A stretch of 64,000 nucleotides of DNA from Antedon mediterranea (GCF_964355755.1 NC_092676.1:8352288-8416287); one strand, 5' to 3'; positions 32,901 through 45,337 are shown, counted from the stretch's first letter. The notes: generated from the sequence alone by a model not told the origin. Made by a program: numbers and translations.

Positions 32901-35548
32901 GTAAGTATAGTTTGTATCTGTGCTTACATCTCTGTTTCATGGTAGCCTATAAAGTACATTATATACCGTGTGTAGTAGGCATATAATAAATATAAACGTA
33001 TGTGTTTAAATGCAATGTAAATCGAATCAGTCTTATCGATTCTCCTCATTGATATGGTAAACCTTAATACTTATAGTATTGAGTATAAATTATGTGCATT
33101 TGTAAATAAAAACCAACGTTGCGTTAATTAAAATAGAAACCTTGTACAGAAAGGAAACCTTCTTGTATACGTTCTCTCAGTTTAAAAAAAAAACCAGCGA
33201 ATTTCAGTAACCTAAGCGTACGCGAGTGTATCCTTTGTGTAACATGAAGGTAATAGTGTTCACTACGAGCTTACGCACAATGGTACCGTAGGCCTACATT
33301 TCTTATACGATGAAATTTGTGAGAGCAGTTAAGCACGAATAGTATGCCACTGTATGCGGAATATATTATACTCTTATATATATGTATACAAAATGGAGAA
33401 AAGCACTCGATGAATATTTGATTGAAAGCCGCCGGTTACAATTCATATATTTATCACACATACGAAATAGTTACCTACCATGTTATGTGTCGTATTATTA
33501 GACAAGCTTAGGCCTATAGATTTATGTATACAAAGGTAGAGTGTAGACAGCTTGGATTCGTACCCTATTCTGATACTCTACTTTGAGAGTAAAAAGGATG
33601 AGGGAGGCTGAAACGACTGCTATATCCAATTGACGTAAAACATGGAAAATAAAATGGTCTGCTAGTAAATTACTAATTAAACAGAAGATTCCTAGTTCGA
33701 CTCTCGATTGGGGGACTTTTGAAACTGTTTCATTTTAACGTTTAATATTGATTTACTTCAGTATACTAGGCCTGTGTTTCTCTATTTCCGTTATACTATA
33801 TTTCTGTCATTTGAATATGAATATTTCTAAAGCACGAGATGCTTAGCTTTGTGACAATTTAAATGTCGAGCCGTTTCTGTAATCAAAAATATTGATTTTT
33901 TATGTTGTTCTAATTTTCTTTGTCGCTTTTTCAATACATCATTACAAAACACACATTATATCCACAGCTCCTATATCAAAATAGTGAATAGTCCACGATT
34001 AATGCAATTATGATAGCTTAACTCTGCCTGGTCCTTAGACCTCTATACTATATTGTGGGAAGATGAAATTAATATCACAAGCCTACCACAATGGTCTAAA
34101 GATGACTAAATTAATTCTCTATCTATCTGTTCAATACAATTGTGAAATGAAGGTTTCTATTTTGGCGTTTCATAATTCGAAAAAAAACCTCAAGGTTATG
34201 TAATCTAGATGTGTTGTCCTTGCGTTTAAAAAGATTGTTTTCGGCATTGTAGAAAAAATAAAGAATTCGATGTTGTAAACACTTCTTCATAGTTAGGACC
34301 ATAACGATCAAAGATAAATATATAAACATACATTTTTCTTACATAAAATGAAAAAAAAAAACTATATGATAAATGATGTCTGATAAAAATATTATTTTTT
34401 AAAATTTCAATCAATCATGGCGTCATTTGATTGGGCGTGCAAAGATATGCATATGGTTATCCTACAGATCTTGAATGACAATTTGCTAATCCTTTGTTTT
34501 ATGTAAGAAAATTGTCTATCTAGTTATATAATAGTCGTATCGTCCTATAAATGGGCCTATACTACTGTGTTATCGTATTCTGCTGAAAAACGTTACACAA
34601 CAACCCGGCTGTTATAACAGTCACAGACGATAATGACAATTATAGGCCTACTGATCATGTTTTTAAACAAATAAAGGCATAGGTCTACAATAGTCCGTTT
34701 AAAGTAGTATAGGATATAGGTTCCATTTCTTATAAAACGGCAAAGCCTGTCCGGACGTAACGATTTACACGTGTAATGGTCGCGTGTGGTGTGAATTTTG
34801 AAATAAACTAGCTGTATCAAAAACCCACCTATAGAAAACGAGTCATGGGGTATTTTGGGTAGAAACTGGGATCCACTGGATTTAAGATATCTGATCAAGA
34901 ATGTGGAGAATCGCAAGCGAAATTCTGCCATCTAAACCCTTAATCAAAATGGCCGCCATCGAAAAGGATAAACACACACAATAATTCAAGTCAAAGTTTT
35001 TAATTGATCTGTGTTTTCTCCCCTTATTTATCGAGTCCATGTGGATTCTTAGCATATTGGCTAACGAGGTTTCTAATTTACATATATTCATATTTCGGCG
35101 GTAATGTTTAAATCGAATACAGAATCTTTTAAAAAAAATGTACGAACATGTAATTCGTTAAACATTAGACGTATACTGTAGGCCTAGAAGAAACTATTCT
35201 ATAATGGACTTTCATATAGAAGATAGGCCTACTTAAAAGTTGTAAAAGGTTCTACAATTTAAATGAATCAGTTACCATGAACCTGCCTGGATGTTAAGTG
35301 CTATAACTAATCACTCATTTAGTCATTTAATATATATATATATATATAGAAACTTGTATTCTCATTTTGATATTAAAAAAAAAACGGGGTAACCAATGGT
35401 AATCCACGACTTGCACTACTGATGTGGCAGCGAATATGCATTTAATCAACCACTGACAAACCCATCTGCATAGGCCTAGTAAATGATAATGACTGTAAAC
35501 TGTGATGAAATAGCCATATAAATAATAGTTTAATGTTTGTTGTAACGT
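32901..35548. other. AT-rich stretch without recognised gene
   Basis: No supported exon. A weak tRNA-like B box (GTTCGACTCTC) occurs at about 33697. The minus-strand open frames at 34123-35091 have no recognisable domain and no splice context. Confidence 0.4.
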
Positions 35549-35724
35549 TATTTACCCTGAATGATTGCTTCTGCACCCTGTGGTAAAGTTCGTATTTACC
35601 CTGAATGATTGCTTCTGCACCCTGTGGTAAAGTTCGTATTTACCCTGAATGATTGCTTCTGCACCCTGTGGTAAAGTTCGTATTTACCCTGAATGATTGC
35701 TTCTGCACCCTGTGGTAAAGTTCG
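35549..35724. repeat. 44-bp tandem repeat, 4 identical copies
   Basis: Four copies beginning TATTTACCCTGAATGATTGC, with no differences seen between them. Confidence 0.95.
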
Positions 35725-36361
35725 TCAGCGAGGTGTATTATGAATTTCATTATTTCAAAGGCTTAGCCTATATTTGAATAGTCCCATTTATCATTGATGC
35801 CTAATGATTATGTTGCTCTTCGTATTTCGCTTGAATTGATGGGTTGAGTTTAAAAGCAAATTTAAAAAAGAAATTCCAGCTGTCGATAGTATGGTATAAA
35901 ATCTGAAGTTGCCAATAAAACCATTGACAAAATGATTCTAAGTGCCGTATCTCATAATATTTGTTCTGTATCATATCAAATTCCGTAATACGCCTGTATC
36001 ACAGATTCTACCTATAGTTCTTAACTTAACCTTCCACGATAGAGGCATGACATGTGATACTGTATTACAGAATTGCCCATGACACTAGAAAAATATTTTG
36101 TGGAGATAAAGCACTGAGAATCATGTTGGTAATGCTTTTATTGACAACCCCCGATTTATATTATATTGATTGGAATGTTTTATAATAGTATACCTGTAAA
36201 TGAACAAATTATAAATTCTCAAATATGAGCTTCATTACCCGATCAAAATATCTCACCCAATTTTTATTTTTTTAATAAATTTTTTTTACGATACGCAGAA
36301 ATACAATACGTTTCAATTATACGACCCTGAAAATGAATATTAATCTACAGTTAATATTAAT

Positions 36362-36770
36362 ATATTTAAATTGTGTATGCCTATAGTTTATAATCCAAAT
36401 TATGTATGCCTATAGTTTATAATCCAAATTAGGTAGACCTTAATATCCAAATTATGTAGGCCTTAATAATCCAAATTATGTAGGCCTTAATAATCCAAAT
36501 TATGTAGGCCTTAATATCCAAATTATGTAGGCCTTAATCATCCAAATTGTGTAGGCCTTAATATCCAAATTGTGTAGGCCTTAATAATCCAAATTGTGTA
36601 GGCCTTAATCTCCAAATTATGTAGGCCTTAATAATCCAAATTATCTAGGCCTTAATATTCCAAATTGTGTAGGCCTTAATAATCCAAATTATGTAGGCCC
36701 TAATAATCAAAATTATAGGCCTTAATAATCCAAATTATGTAGGCCTTAATAATCCAAATTGTGTACTACT
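36362..36770. repeat. 22-24-bp tandem repeat, about 17 copies
   Basis: Units of AATCCAAATTATGTAGGCCT plus TAAT, with A/G variation at one position and one-base spacing changes. Each unit contains the AGGCCT word that recurs across this window. Confidence 0.92.
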
Positions 36771-37255
36771 GCAAATAATGCATATTCGCCAAGTGATGGT
36801 GAAGTGATTATCACGATGCATTTTGGCTTCATGCGTCGAATGCTCTAGCTGATCAGGTACGGTACGTACACCAACAACATTGTTTCACTTAGTAAGTGCA
36901 ATAAATAATTACGCAATTACTCCTTGCAATGTTTTATATTATGTCATACTCATCATTCTCATATGCTACAATGACCCTAATTGAGTTTAATAGTGTTATG
37001 ACATATTCTACAAGTCAATCACGTGTCGTTTGGTTGCTTGTGAATTTATTACTCAAGCATTATTATAAAAGGTTCAGTACAAGTTTAGCGGCTTAATAAT
37101 TCATTTTTCCGACGTTAAGCTTTAGTTTGTTTCCATTTTTGTCTAGAGAAGGATGTGACTTAGATGTTGTTAAATGAAAAGAAAGATTAAGAATGTCATA
37201 AATAAAGGTTTTTGGTTAGAACAACATAATAAATCAATCAAACGCTATACTTGGA

Positions 37256-37299
37256 AAAATCTAAATAATGCCCACCAGAGGGCGCATTATTTAGATTTT
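37256..37299. other. Hairpin with CTCF-like core
   Basis: AAAATCTAAATAATG pairs with CATTATTTAGATTTT around a loop that reads CCACCAGAGGGCGC (37272-37285). That sequence satisfies the vertebrate CTCF core consensus. Binding is inference only. Confidence 0.35.
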
Positions 37300-37679
37300 A
37301 ACCAATATTGAAGATACAGATAACTCGAGATTTTAATCAGCCTTTGTGACGTCAAAATATTTATATGTTCCTGGAAACCAATAGACATGCAAGTATATAG
37401 CTATATACAAACAAAATTAGATAAGAGGACTTGAAATGTTATCATACAAACATAGGCCTATACTAAGAAATCAAATTGGTATTTTGACAAGTAATAATAG
37501 ACAATTTGAATTGTTGGAATTATTGAATTACAGTTTGTTTTATCACAATAATTGCTAAACCAACATTTTAAAAATAACCTAATAATAAGAATTGAAGATG
37601 ACCTACGCTAAACGTAGGTTTCGTACTCATCTCTTGACTGGGATTGTATATATACACTCATTATTATATTATTATTGTA

Positions 37680-37800
37680 GCTGCTGATTATACCTTGGTC
37701 AGTTGATTTGCCCTACTCTGACGTAATGTGTACTTTTGTACTTACTAAAGTACCTAGTAAAAGTACAAATTAGGTCAAAGTAGGGAAAAACATCTGACCA
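37680..37800. repeat. Short inverted repeat (GGTCAG ends)
   Basis: CTTGGTCAGTTGATTTGCCC at the left pairs loosely with AGGGAAAAACATCTGACCAA at the right; inner AAAGTAC and GTACTTT also pair. A related stretch lies at 51268-51325. Confidence 0.5.
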
Positions 37801-37805
37801 ATTAT

Positions 37806-37944
37806 GCTTGGTTTCCACTAGAGACGCAACGCAAGGGCGCAACGAAACACAAGCGATGAATCATTCGAACTGTCGCTTGTCATTAGTCAATTCGCTTGCG
37901 TTGCGTCTACGTCCTCGGGTGGCGTCTCTAGTGGGAACCAAGCT
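37806..37944. repeat. MITE family B copy
   Basis: GCTTGGTTTCCACTAGAGAC and GTCTCTAGTGGGAACCAAGC ends, with GACGCAACGCAAGG arms and an AAGCGATGAATC centre. Confidence 0.85.
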
Positions 37945-38159
37945 CTACTCAACTCCCTGACAACGCACAAAGCTACTCCACAGTAGTTAAATACAATTAC
38001 AACCCTGATACTATACTACTGTACTACTATACAAAGCAAAGTTATCAATGTATTTATAGAAAGATCATACACTTGTTATAAGGTTTAAGTTTACAGGCAG
38101 AAATTCTCTCAAATAATTGGCAATATGCCTTCTCAACTGCGGTTTTCTTTTTTTTTCTA

Positions 38160-38248
38160 AAGCTTGATCACACTTACAGTACGCTTTTCATTGGTCAACT
38201 CGCTTGCGATGCGTTTTACCTCCTTGCCTTGCGTCCTAGTGGGAACCA
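38160..38248. repeat. MITE family B, right part
   Basis: Right arm TTGCGTCCTAGTGGGAACCA intact; left arm eroded to AGCTTGATCACACTTACAG. Confidence 0.65.
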
Positions 38249-38287
38249 ATCAATCATGTTTTTTATTCTGAAAAAAATATTGGCCTA

Positions 38288-38417
38288 AAGCTTGGTTCCC
38301 ACTAAGACCCAACGCAAGGACGTAACGCAACGCGCAGTGATTTGACCAATCAAAAGCGATGGATTAATCGAACAATCGCGTGTGATTGATCAATTCGCTC
38401 TGTGGGAACCAAGCTTT
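38288..38417. repeat. MITE family B copy
   Basis: AAGCTTGGTTCCCACTAAGA and GTGGGAACCAAGCTT ends; part of the right arm is deleted. Confidence 0.8.
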
Positions 38418-39714
38418 AAATTACAATACAAATAGTATAAAAACACAAAAGAGTACAAAAGGCCTGCTAATTGTTATTGTTCTCATATAAAACAATATGG
38501 CAAGAGAAAATAATAATATCTATAGAAAATATCATTGTGGTAATTTATTATTTTCGAGATCTGGAAAAAGAAAAGGATCACAACTTCTTTATATGAATCG
38601 TAAGTATTTTCCCTCCATTTGGTACGCATATTATCATTTACGTTTGTTTGATATTAAATTTTATGTGAAGCCATAACTAACGATTTTCGATCTTTCAGTA
38701 GCATCAAAGTAATTATAAAGTACAAGGGTTTGTTTGTTAAAACGTAGGCCTTTATTTTCAGATGATAATGGCAACATTAATTATTATATTAACGTTGAAG
38801 ATGCACCGACGATGACAGGAGTGATGCGTAAATAGCGTTACCATGGTTATTCAAGATTGATTAGCGTATGCTGTGTTGTAAATGAATCAAATATTTTATC
38901 TTTTATGTTTCCAGGTGCACACCAACCGACAATTAAGCAAAATCCTTGAATGATAGCGGTGGCAACAAGAAACGAATACAAGTAACCATGGAAACCAGTT
39001 ATGCATACAATAGATAATGAATTTGTTGGGATATTGGTAGTTAAAGAGAAATACATGTAAATCATTATCTAGGATCAACTTGTAATGCTTCACTCATTAT
39101 AGTAGTACTATTGTATGGATCTATCTCTAGGAAGTATTAATTGTGCCTTAATACCTTGCAGCAGTTATAGATGTACACAAGAAAAAAATTATTTTCATAA
39201 CTAGACTACGCATGAAAATCTAGAATACGCCGTAAATCAATGATTACACGGAACTCTTTGACGTACCCGACATTTTACATTGCTTCAGAAATGATTACAA
39301 CAATTGATGTTCTTTGAAGAAAAACAAAGATGAGTATACCTGTTTCATATTGGATTTCGAATAATGGATTAACAACCTTCTTAAATGAAACACCTTATAC
39401 TACTATTTTGTAGGCAGAAAATAAACCTTCTGGCGCCAAACCAGTGAAACGTCATTGGCGAACAGGAGTTTACAACTCTCACAAAAGGGGCTTACATGAA
39501 AACAATAAGATGTTTGCAGTAGGACTAGTTGTTTTCAGCTAATTGTTGTACACGTAGAGGTTATTTCATTTGCAAGAGAGAACGATTGTCTCAGATTTTA
39601 TCATATAGAAATATTTATTTATAAAAACAAAAAATGATATGTAAATGTTTAGTGTTGCTGAACCTTTACAGAAAGTTCTGCAATTTTATCACATATTAAA
39701 ACGGTTAATAAAAA

Positions 39715-39865
39715 TCAGACAATCCGTTCCAAAAGAGGAGAAACATAACAAAAGGCGTCGTGTCTGCCAAATGGTAATTCTGTTATTCATTATCGAAATG
39801 CTCAAGAAACAATGCCGGAAATCTAAATTGGTGACATATTACTTTGTCATTGACGTCAACAAAGA
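39715..39865 (+). pseudogene. Relic of a GPR19 C-terminal tail
   Basis: Aligns by eye, with indels, to the GPR19 coding tail at about 40800-40960. Shared blocks are CCAAA(A)GAGGAGAAAC, ATAACAAA.GGC, TCTGTTAT.CATTATCGA and CATTGACGTCAAC, in the same order and orientation. The part encoding the seven membrane helices is missing. It sits directly upstream of the intact gene and probably remains from a tandem duplication. Confidence 0.65.
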
Positions 39866-39905
39866 CAAATCTTGGAACAGTAAATAAACTTTGGACAAAT
39901 GCAAG

Positions 39906-40997
39906 ATGAAAGAGCTATTAGGTATCATCTTCCAGATGATTGTTCTAATGACGTTATGGTTGATATCTGTTATTGGTAACTCGCTTGTGCTGACCGTTGT
40001 CTTTCGTAGCAAACGTCTTCAAAGCACCACCAATTATTTTGTCGTGTCTCTCGCTTTAACCGATATGGTGATGACGATTTTTTGTATGCCTTTTATTGGA
40101 ACCAGAATTGTGAGTCAGCAGTGGATCATAAAAGAAGCTCTTTGCAAATGGACACGATTTGTCGAATATGTTGTACCTAGCGTCACCGCTTTCATACTAA
40201 TTGCCATCTCAACTGATAGATTTTACACAATAATTTATCCATTGACTTTTAAGATAACTCGAGGCATCGCGAAGAGACTTATACTCTTAAGTTGGCTTTT
40301 TGCTGTTTTGTTATCCTGTCCATCATTCTTCACAACATACACGCACACTGACAGCGAAAAAAATGAAACCTTCTGTTCTATATGTTCAGCTGAACCTGGT
40401 GGAAGGTCTTTTATTTTAGGATTATTTTTAATGACGTATGTGTTTCCTGGGATAATGGTGGTTTCAATTTATTGCAAAGTGGTCAGTTATATATGGACGG
40501 TTGGTGGTGGTGCTCGAACGTTTCAAAGAACATCCAATACTATACCAAGAGCCAAAGTAAAAACCGTAAAAATGTTAATTTTTGTAACGATAGTGCACTT
40601 TTTCTCATGGCTGCCATTGTTTTTCGTTCAGATAACTCGAGCGTTTGATGAAGATGCTTGTGTTGTAAAGACATCTATGTATGTGGGTACAGTACTGTTA
40701 GCATATGCACCGAGTGCGTCTAACGTTGCCATATATTCTTATTATAACTCGAACTTTCGCCGTGGTTGTAAAGAAGTGTTTTGTATGTCGACTATACGAT
40801 GCCAAAGAGGAGAAACGTACGCCATAACAAAGGCATCACGGCTGCGAAAGAGCAACTCTGTTATACCATTATCGAGCAGCTCAGTAGAAACGGACGTTAC
40901 GAATTCATCGTACATTCGATTTGACAGAACTGCAAATGGTGATTGTAACATTGCTTGGCCATTGACGTCAACTGGATCTAACAACACGTATGTTTAA
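39906..40997 (+). CDS. GPR19: Class A orphan GPCR, GPR19 orthologue
   Basis: Seven-helix receptor of the plasma membrane, intronless, 363 residues from the first ATG. Landmarks: GNSLVL in helix 1, SLALTDM in helix 2, STDRFYTIIYPLTFK at the end of helix 3 (DRF in place of DRY), FSWLP in helix 6, and SNVAIYSYYNSNFRRG in helix 7. Loop 3 (IPRAKVKTVKM) and the cytoplasmic tail (CQRGETYAIT, IAWP, ending NTYV) agree with recalled vertebrate GPR19 right up to its NTFV end. The terminal T-x-V also fits a class I PDZ ligand. Human GPR19 is 415 residues with a longer extracellular N terminus, so an upstream N-terminal exon is possible. The ORF extends 15 bases further upstream only with a non-ATG start. 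Ligand unknown from sequence. Confidence 0.9.
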   Translation: MKELLGIIFQMIVLMTLWLISVIGNSLVLTVVFRSKRLQSTTNYFVVSLALTDMVMTIFCMPFIGTRIVSQQWIIKEALCKWTRFVEYVVPSVTAFILIAISTDRFYTIIYPLTFKITRGIAKRLILLSWLFAVLLSCPSFFTTYTHTDSEKNETFCSICSAEPGGRSFILGLFLMTYVFPGIMVVSIYCKVVSYIWTVGGGARTFQRTSNTIPRAKVKTVKMLIFVTIVHFFSWLPLFFVQITRAFDEDACVVKTSMYVGTVLLAYAPSASNVAIYSYYNSNFRRGCKEVFCMSTIRCQRGETYAITKASRLRKSNSVIPLSSSSVETDVTNSSYIRFDRTANGDCNIAWPLTSTGSNNTYV

Positions 40998-42634
40998 TGT
41001 TCCAAAATTTACTTTATACTAAAAGCTGAAACTTGTTACACAATTATATGCTTAGATTAACTGCAGAAAATCTTTTTGAAATACTATAATAGGCGCAAAT
41101 TTGAAATCCACGATGGCGGTCAAAATAGTTTCGAGAAATATTTACCCCCAATTGCAATAAATCAAAAAATAAATTTTAAATCTTAATTTGAGTATTAAAT
41201 CTCATAGAATTACATTAGGTTCCTCACTTCTATGCGAATGTACGGTACATGATGGGCCAGCACAAATGGGTCACAACAATAACATTTAACTTTGCCACTC
41301 CTTGAATTTAACGAAAAGTCGGTTGCTGACATTAAATGTAAACATTAAATAAAATAGTTATATAAGCAAAATATTCTTTATGAAATGAATAATATTTTTA
41401 ATTAGTTAGTGTTGTAAAATATTTTCCATGTTCCTGAACAATTGATAATATTTTGTAAACGTGCTATGCATTAGAACAGCATAATAATAATAAAAAAATT
41501 ACGGCACGTAACAAGAAAAATTACAAAATAAACAAAACATTTATATCGATGTGTACACTGCTATAGGCATAAAATTAGGTTGAGGTGACGTCATTACAAT
41601 TATTGATAATCAATATATTATTGTTTATGTTGCTCTCGGCATTTCGAAAAACATGCCTAACAATACATAAAGAATTATATTGTTGACTTTATTTTCCGTC
41701 TGATACAACAAATACATTTGTCAAAATGTTTTTATTATTATTTGTTTATATAATTATTGATAGTCTACTTACTAAGTAATGCTGTTTTATGAATAAGTGT
41801 AATTTGGTTTCAAATTGATGCTGTCCTATGTATCATGGATAATAAAATGTTTAATCTTTAATTCACGAGGGACAATAGGAATCAAACTGAATGTTATTTT
41901 AAGAAACATGTTTTTGGTTACCAGAACAATTTTATTGTAGATCTCTAATTTAAGGTCAAGCAGTGTGACCAATATGGTGATGATGGCAGGAGTAGCAGTG
42001 TTCTTGCACAGAACACTGCTGCAGTAATAGAAGAGAACAAAGGAAGAATAACCATGTGTTGATCTGTGCCTGCGTGGCTAAATAAATTGAATTGACTGCA
42101 GAATGTCTTAAGAAGACAGTTATTGCAGAATAGGGAGATTAGGCATGATATAACCAGAGAAAACAGACTATCAGAAGAAGTACGATGTTGATAAGGCATA
42201 CATGCTTTTTTTTAAATTTTCATTTCTGCGTTGCTAAGGAAAATCCATTACAATGGACAAGGACTGTCTGTAGCGTCAACATGACATAATATATGCATTA
42301 AGTTATCGTACTCGTTATAATTAAATGGACTTTGATTTATAATTAAACAATGATGCTTATAATGGCAAAGATAGAAGACTGGTAATGATGATTTATATTA
42401 TGGGATGGAAATACATCACTGTATTGTTAATCGTCTTAAATGTTTAAGTAATGTCTTAGTTCAATGTAGTATGTCTGTAGTTAACTGATCGATTGAAGTT
42501 CGATTGAGTTTAACATTTCAGTAAGTAAGTAGCCTACGTGTCTAGCGCAATATGTTTAAGCGCACGTACACACCAGGGTTTATTGAACTACGCGTTTACG
42601 TATCAAAGTGTTTTTGCTGCTTTTTAATTCATCT
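40998..42634. other. GPR19 3' region, no further gene seen
   Basis: AT-rich; AATAAA-type signals occur at about 41165 and 41841. The minus-strand open frame at 41945-42199 has no recognised domain or splice signals. Confidence 0.4.
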
Positions 42635-42757
42635 AAAGCTCTGTCTACACTATCAAACTATTTGTGACTAAGTGTGATGTGCCCAAATATGATAGTGATA
42701 TGACATCATCGTGTCCATTTTTTGTCACATAAAGTTTGATATAGTAGACAGCGCTTA
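42635..42757. repeat. MITE family A copy
   Basis: AAAGCTCTGTCTACACTATC at the left; GTTTGATATAGTAGACAGCG at the right. Interior shortened. Confidence 0.8.
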
Positions 42758-43230
42758 AGTTGCACAAGTTCTAGTTGGTTCACACTAGACGTTTTTCCAG
42801 TGTAGTACAATTTGTATTCAATAACTATTCTATGTTTTATGATAATGACGTCATAATTGACACTATATGATTTGGAAAATATATTTTGATGAGAAATGCA
42901 TTAAAAAATGTATCCAAAAGCAGTTATTGTTTTTAGTATTCGTGTCCTTCTATTAATTCGGATCCAAATAAAATTATTTCAAGAAAATATTAGGCCTAAT
43001 GAATGATGTGCTGTTTAAATGAAAACATTTCATCTTGTAGGCCTAGTTAAAGTTAATTTTCCACAGCTCGTGCAACAGCAGAGTTTAATTAAAATTACCG
43101 CATCAGCTTAGCACGCACGGTATAAATAAGAAATAGATTATGATTTCATTTTGGCAACCGATATGCACATCATAAGGACGTCAAGGCATGATCAATGTCA
43201 AGTAATCATGTTAAGCAGCCATATGCAAAT

Positions 43231-43452
43231 ATTAAAGGCCAACACAGACAGCATCGTACGACGAGACCCGACTAACGAAACGTCTCGCCGGTGCTGTCTG
43301 AGTTGAATCCCGACGAGACGAGCCGTTTTGAAATAGCGTCGGGCGTAGTTTTTAGGTCGTCGGGAGAACTGTAAACATGTTTCATATTCTCCCGACGAGA
43401 CGACTCATCATCGGGCCTCGTCGTATATACGACGCTGTCTGAGTTGGCCTTA
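43231..43452. repeat. MITE family D, GC-rich copy
   Basis: ATTAAAGGCCAACACAGACA at the left, CGCTGTCTGAGTTGGCCTTA at the right, with inner arms GTCGGGAGAACTG and ATTCTCCCGACGAGACG. Markedly richer in CpG (many CGAC/GTCG words) than its surroundings. Confidence 0.8.
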
Positions 43453-43534
43453 GACATATAATTTGTTTTTTTTATGCCAATGCAATGTAATCATAAAGTA
43501 ATTTATTTTAAACCTTAAAAGTATATAGGGCCTA

Positions 43535-43606
43535 TTGCATTTGGTTCATTGGTTGAACTATTGCATGCGGGGGACCTGGGTTCAATTCCCTATTTATGCT
43601 GATTCG
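43535..43606 (+). repeat. tRNA-like relic 1
   Basis: GCATTTGGTTCATTGGTTGA followed by GGGTTCAATTCCC recalls tRNA-Gly, but the anticodon arm is lost. Degraded. Confidence 0.4.
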
Positions 43607-43648
43607 GTTGTATTTATTATGACAAACCAGTATTTATGGCAACGTATT

Positions 43649-43723
43649 GCACCTGTGGTTCAGTGGTAGAATCCCCACCCTGTCATGCGGGAAACCCGTG
43701 TTCGGTTCGTGGTGGTAGATGCA
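43649..43723 (+). repeat. tRNA-Gly-like pseudogene
   Basis: GCACCTGTGGTTCAGTGGTA matches the 5' half of tRNA-Gly; CATGCGGGAAACCCG and GTTCGGTTCG follow, then a TGCA-like 3' end. Mismatches in the acceptor and T arms argue against function. Confidence 0.5.
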
Positions 43724-44074
43724 ATCTTGTTAATTTATTTATAAATTCTATACTTATGCTACCAGGTCATTTTATTCACCAACTATTCACCCTTTGCCTT
43801 TAGTTTTTTTTTCCAAATTACTCGATGGTATGACAACCTCTCCATTTCTTTCGCCATATATAATTGTCATAGTAACCAAGTATGATTGCGTCGCTTTTCA
43901 TAATAGAGCTGTCTAATTGAGTAAGGACATTTTTTGATATTGTTAGAGCTTGTGAATAAAGCTTGCGTATACACCAACTCATTATTAGGCCTATCTTGTT
44001 TATTTATACGTTGTTGTAAAATGAAAATTAAACCAGATCCTTGCGGGGCTCTTGGTTCTCGAGTAGATTTTTTT

Positions 44075-44672
44075 TCCTCAGAGGCTTTACTTTCTCAGAA
44101 AACTCAAGCAAATTAGAGTTGATAACACTAGTTTAATTCTATTTTATCAAAGTATTATTCAAAGTATTTTATCTTTTAGCATTGGATGTTTTTATGGTAA
44201 CTTTACTGAAAATGATAAGAAAAATATTGAGAGACCACGTAACATTGCACAACGTATTATTAAAGCTGATCTAACGCCTTGTTCATTTATCTATGAAAAG
44301 AGTATTTAAAAAAAAGTAAACAATATTATGAAAGACCCCACTCATCCGTTACATTACTGTTAGGCCTATAACTTAAGTAGATCAGGCATTAGGCTACGAC
44401 CTCCAAGAGCAAATCTTTGGTAGAACTAGAAAATCCTTCGTTGTAAATAGCATTCATATTTTTAATTATAATGTAAGACGATAATGCAATTTTTAAATAG
44501 TTTTACATTTTTAACAGTTTTTTTATTTTTAACTTTTTATCTTGTATTTTAATCTGTTTTAAATTGTTGCAACGTTTTTTACGTTTTTTTTTTATTGTTG
44601 TTTTAATCTACCAAGCAAAGTGAATTTCCACTTTTATAGACAAATAAAATTTCTTGAATCTTGAATCTTACA
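44075..44672 (+). mobile_element. CR1/L2-like LINE, 3' end, inactive
   Basis: Plus-strand translation gives the end of a reverse transcriptase ORF: RLYFLRKLKQIRVDNTSLIL, then FYQSIIQSILSFSIGC, DPTHPLHY and RSGIRLRPP, with several stop codons and frameshifts. It is followed by an AT-rich 3' UTR and a tail of TTCTTGAATCTTGAATCTTA. The order of motifs is typical of CR1/L2-group elements; clade not certain. Confidence 0.75.
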
Positions 44673-44727
44673 TATGTTTCAGATTTCATATCTATCCTTT
44701 GAACACGTGTGATGGCCGTACTTTATT

Positions 44728-44757
44728 CAGGGAGTTGTTATTAATAACAACTCCCTG
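44728..44757. other. Perfect 30-bp palindrome
   Basis: CAGGGAGTTGTTATT followed by its exact complement. Resembles the hairpin at 62243-62276 in its CAGGGA...TCCCTG ends and central ATTAAT. Confidence 0.8.
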
Positions 44758-45337
44758 CTTTATTGTAATTAGTAAAAGTATGTGGTCCATAACAATTTAC
44801 ATTTAGAACATAATTATTAGTCTGTAATGGTAATAACTGTAACATATAGCGACAAATTATAATGTCGTGTCTTATTTTTCACAAGCATGGTGTTATCATC
44901 TCATTTACATTATACATTGGAGAATAATTAATGAGATGTAGATACGCTACGTATTGCAAATGTCAACGATATTATTTTTTTGTAAAATAAATTAAACTTG
45001 AGAAAAATCTAATTGACATCGAAAAAAAAAACATGAATAGATCAACAAAATACAGTTATATAAATTCAGTACAGTACGGTATCAGAATGGAGTTTCAGCA
45101 TTAGGTCTACTACAAATGGGCCAATCACAATGCTTTCTTCTGGTAGCTAAGTACATTGTATCTCATGTATGTAAGTTTTTTACAGTACAGAGAATCGACT
45201 ATTTGCTAACAACAGCCTATAACTCAAAATATTGAAATGTCTTTGGGCTAGGTGACTCTTAACCAGATAATTGAGTCAAATTAGTTTTCAGGTCACAGAA
45301 AGTGGTCTATGATGGAAAGGGCATACCATTTTTATTT

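Noticed and set aside
34123-35091. Cluster of overlapping minus-strand open frames
   Set aside because: AT-driven composition, no domain, no splice signals supporting coding.
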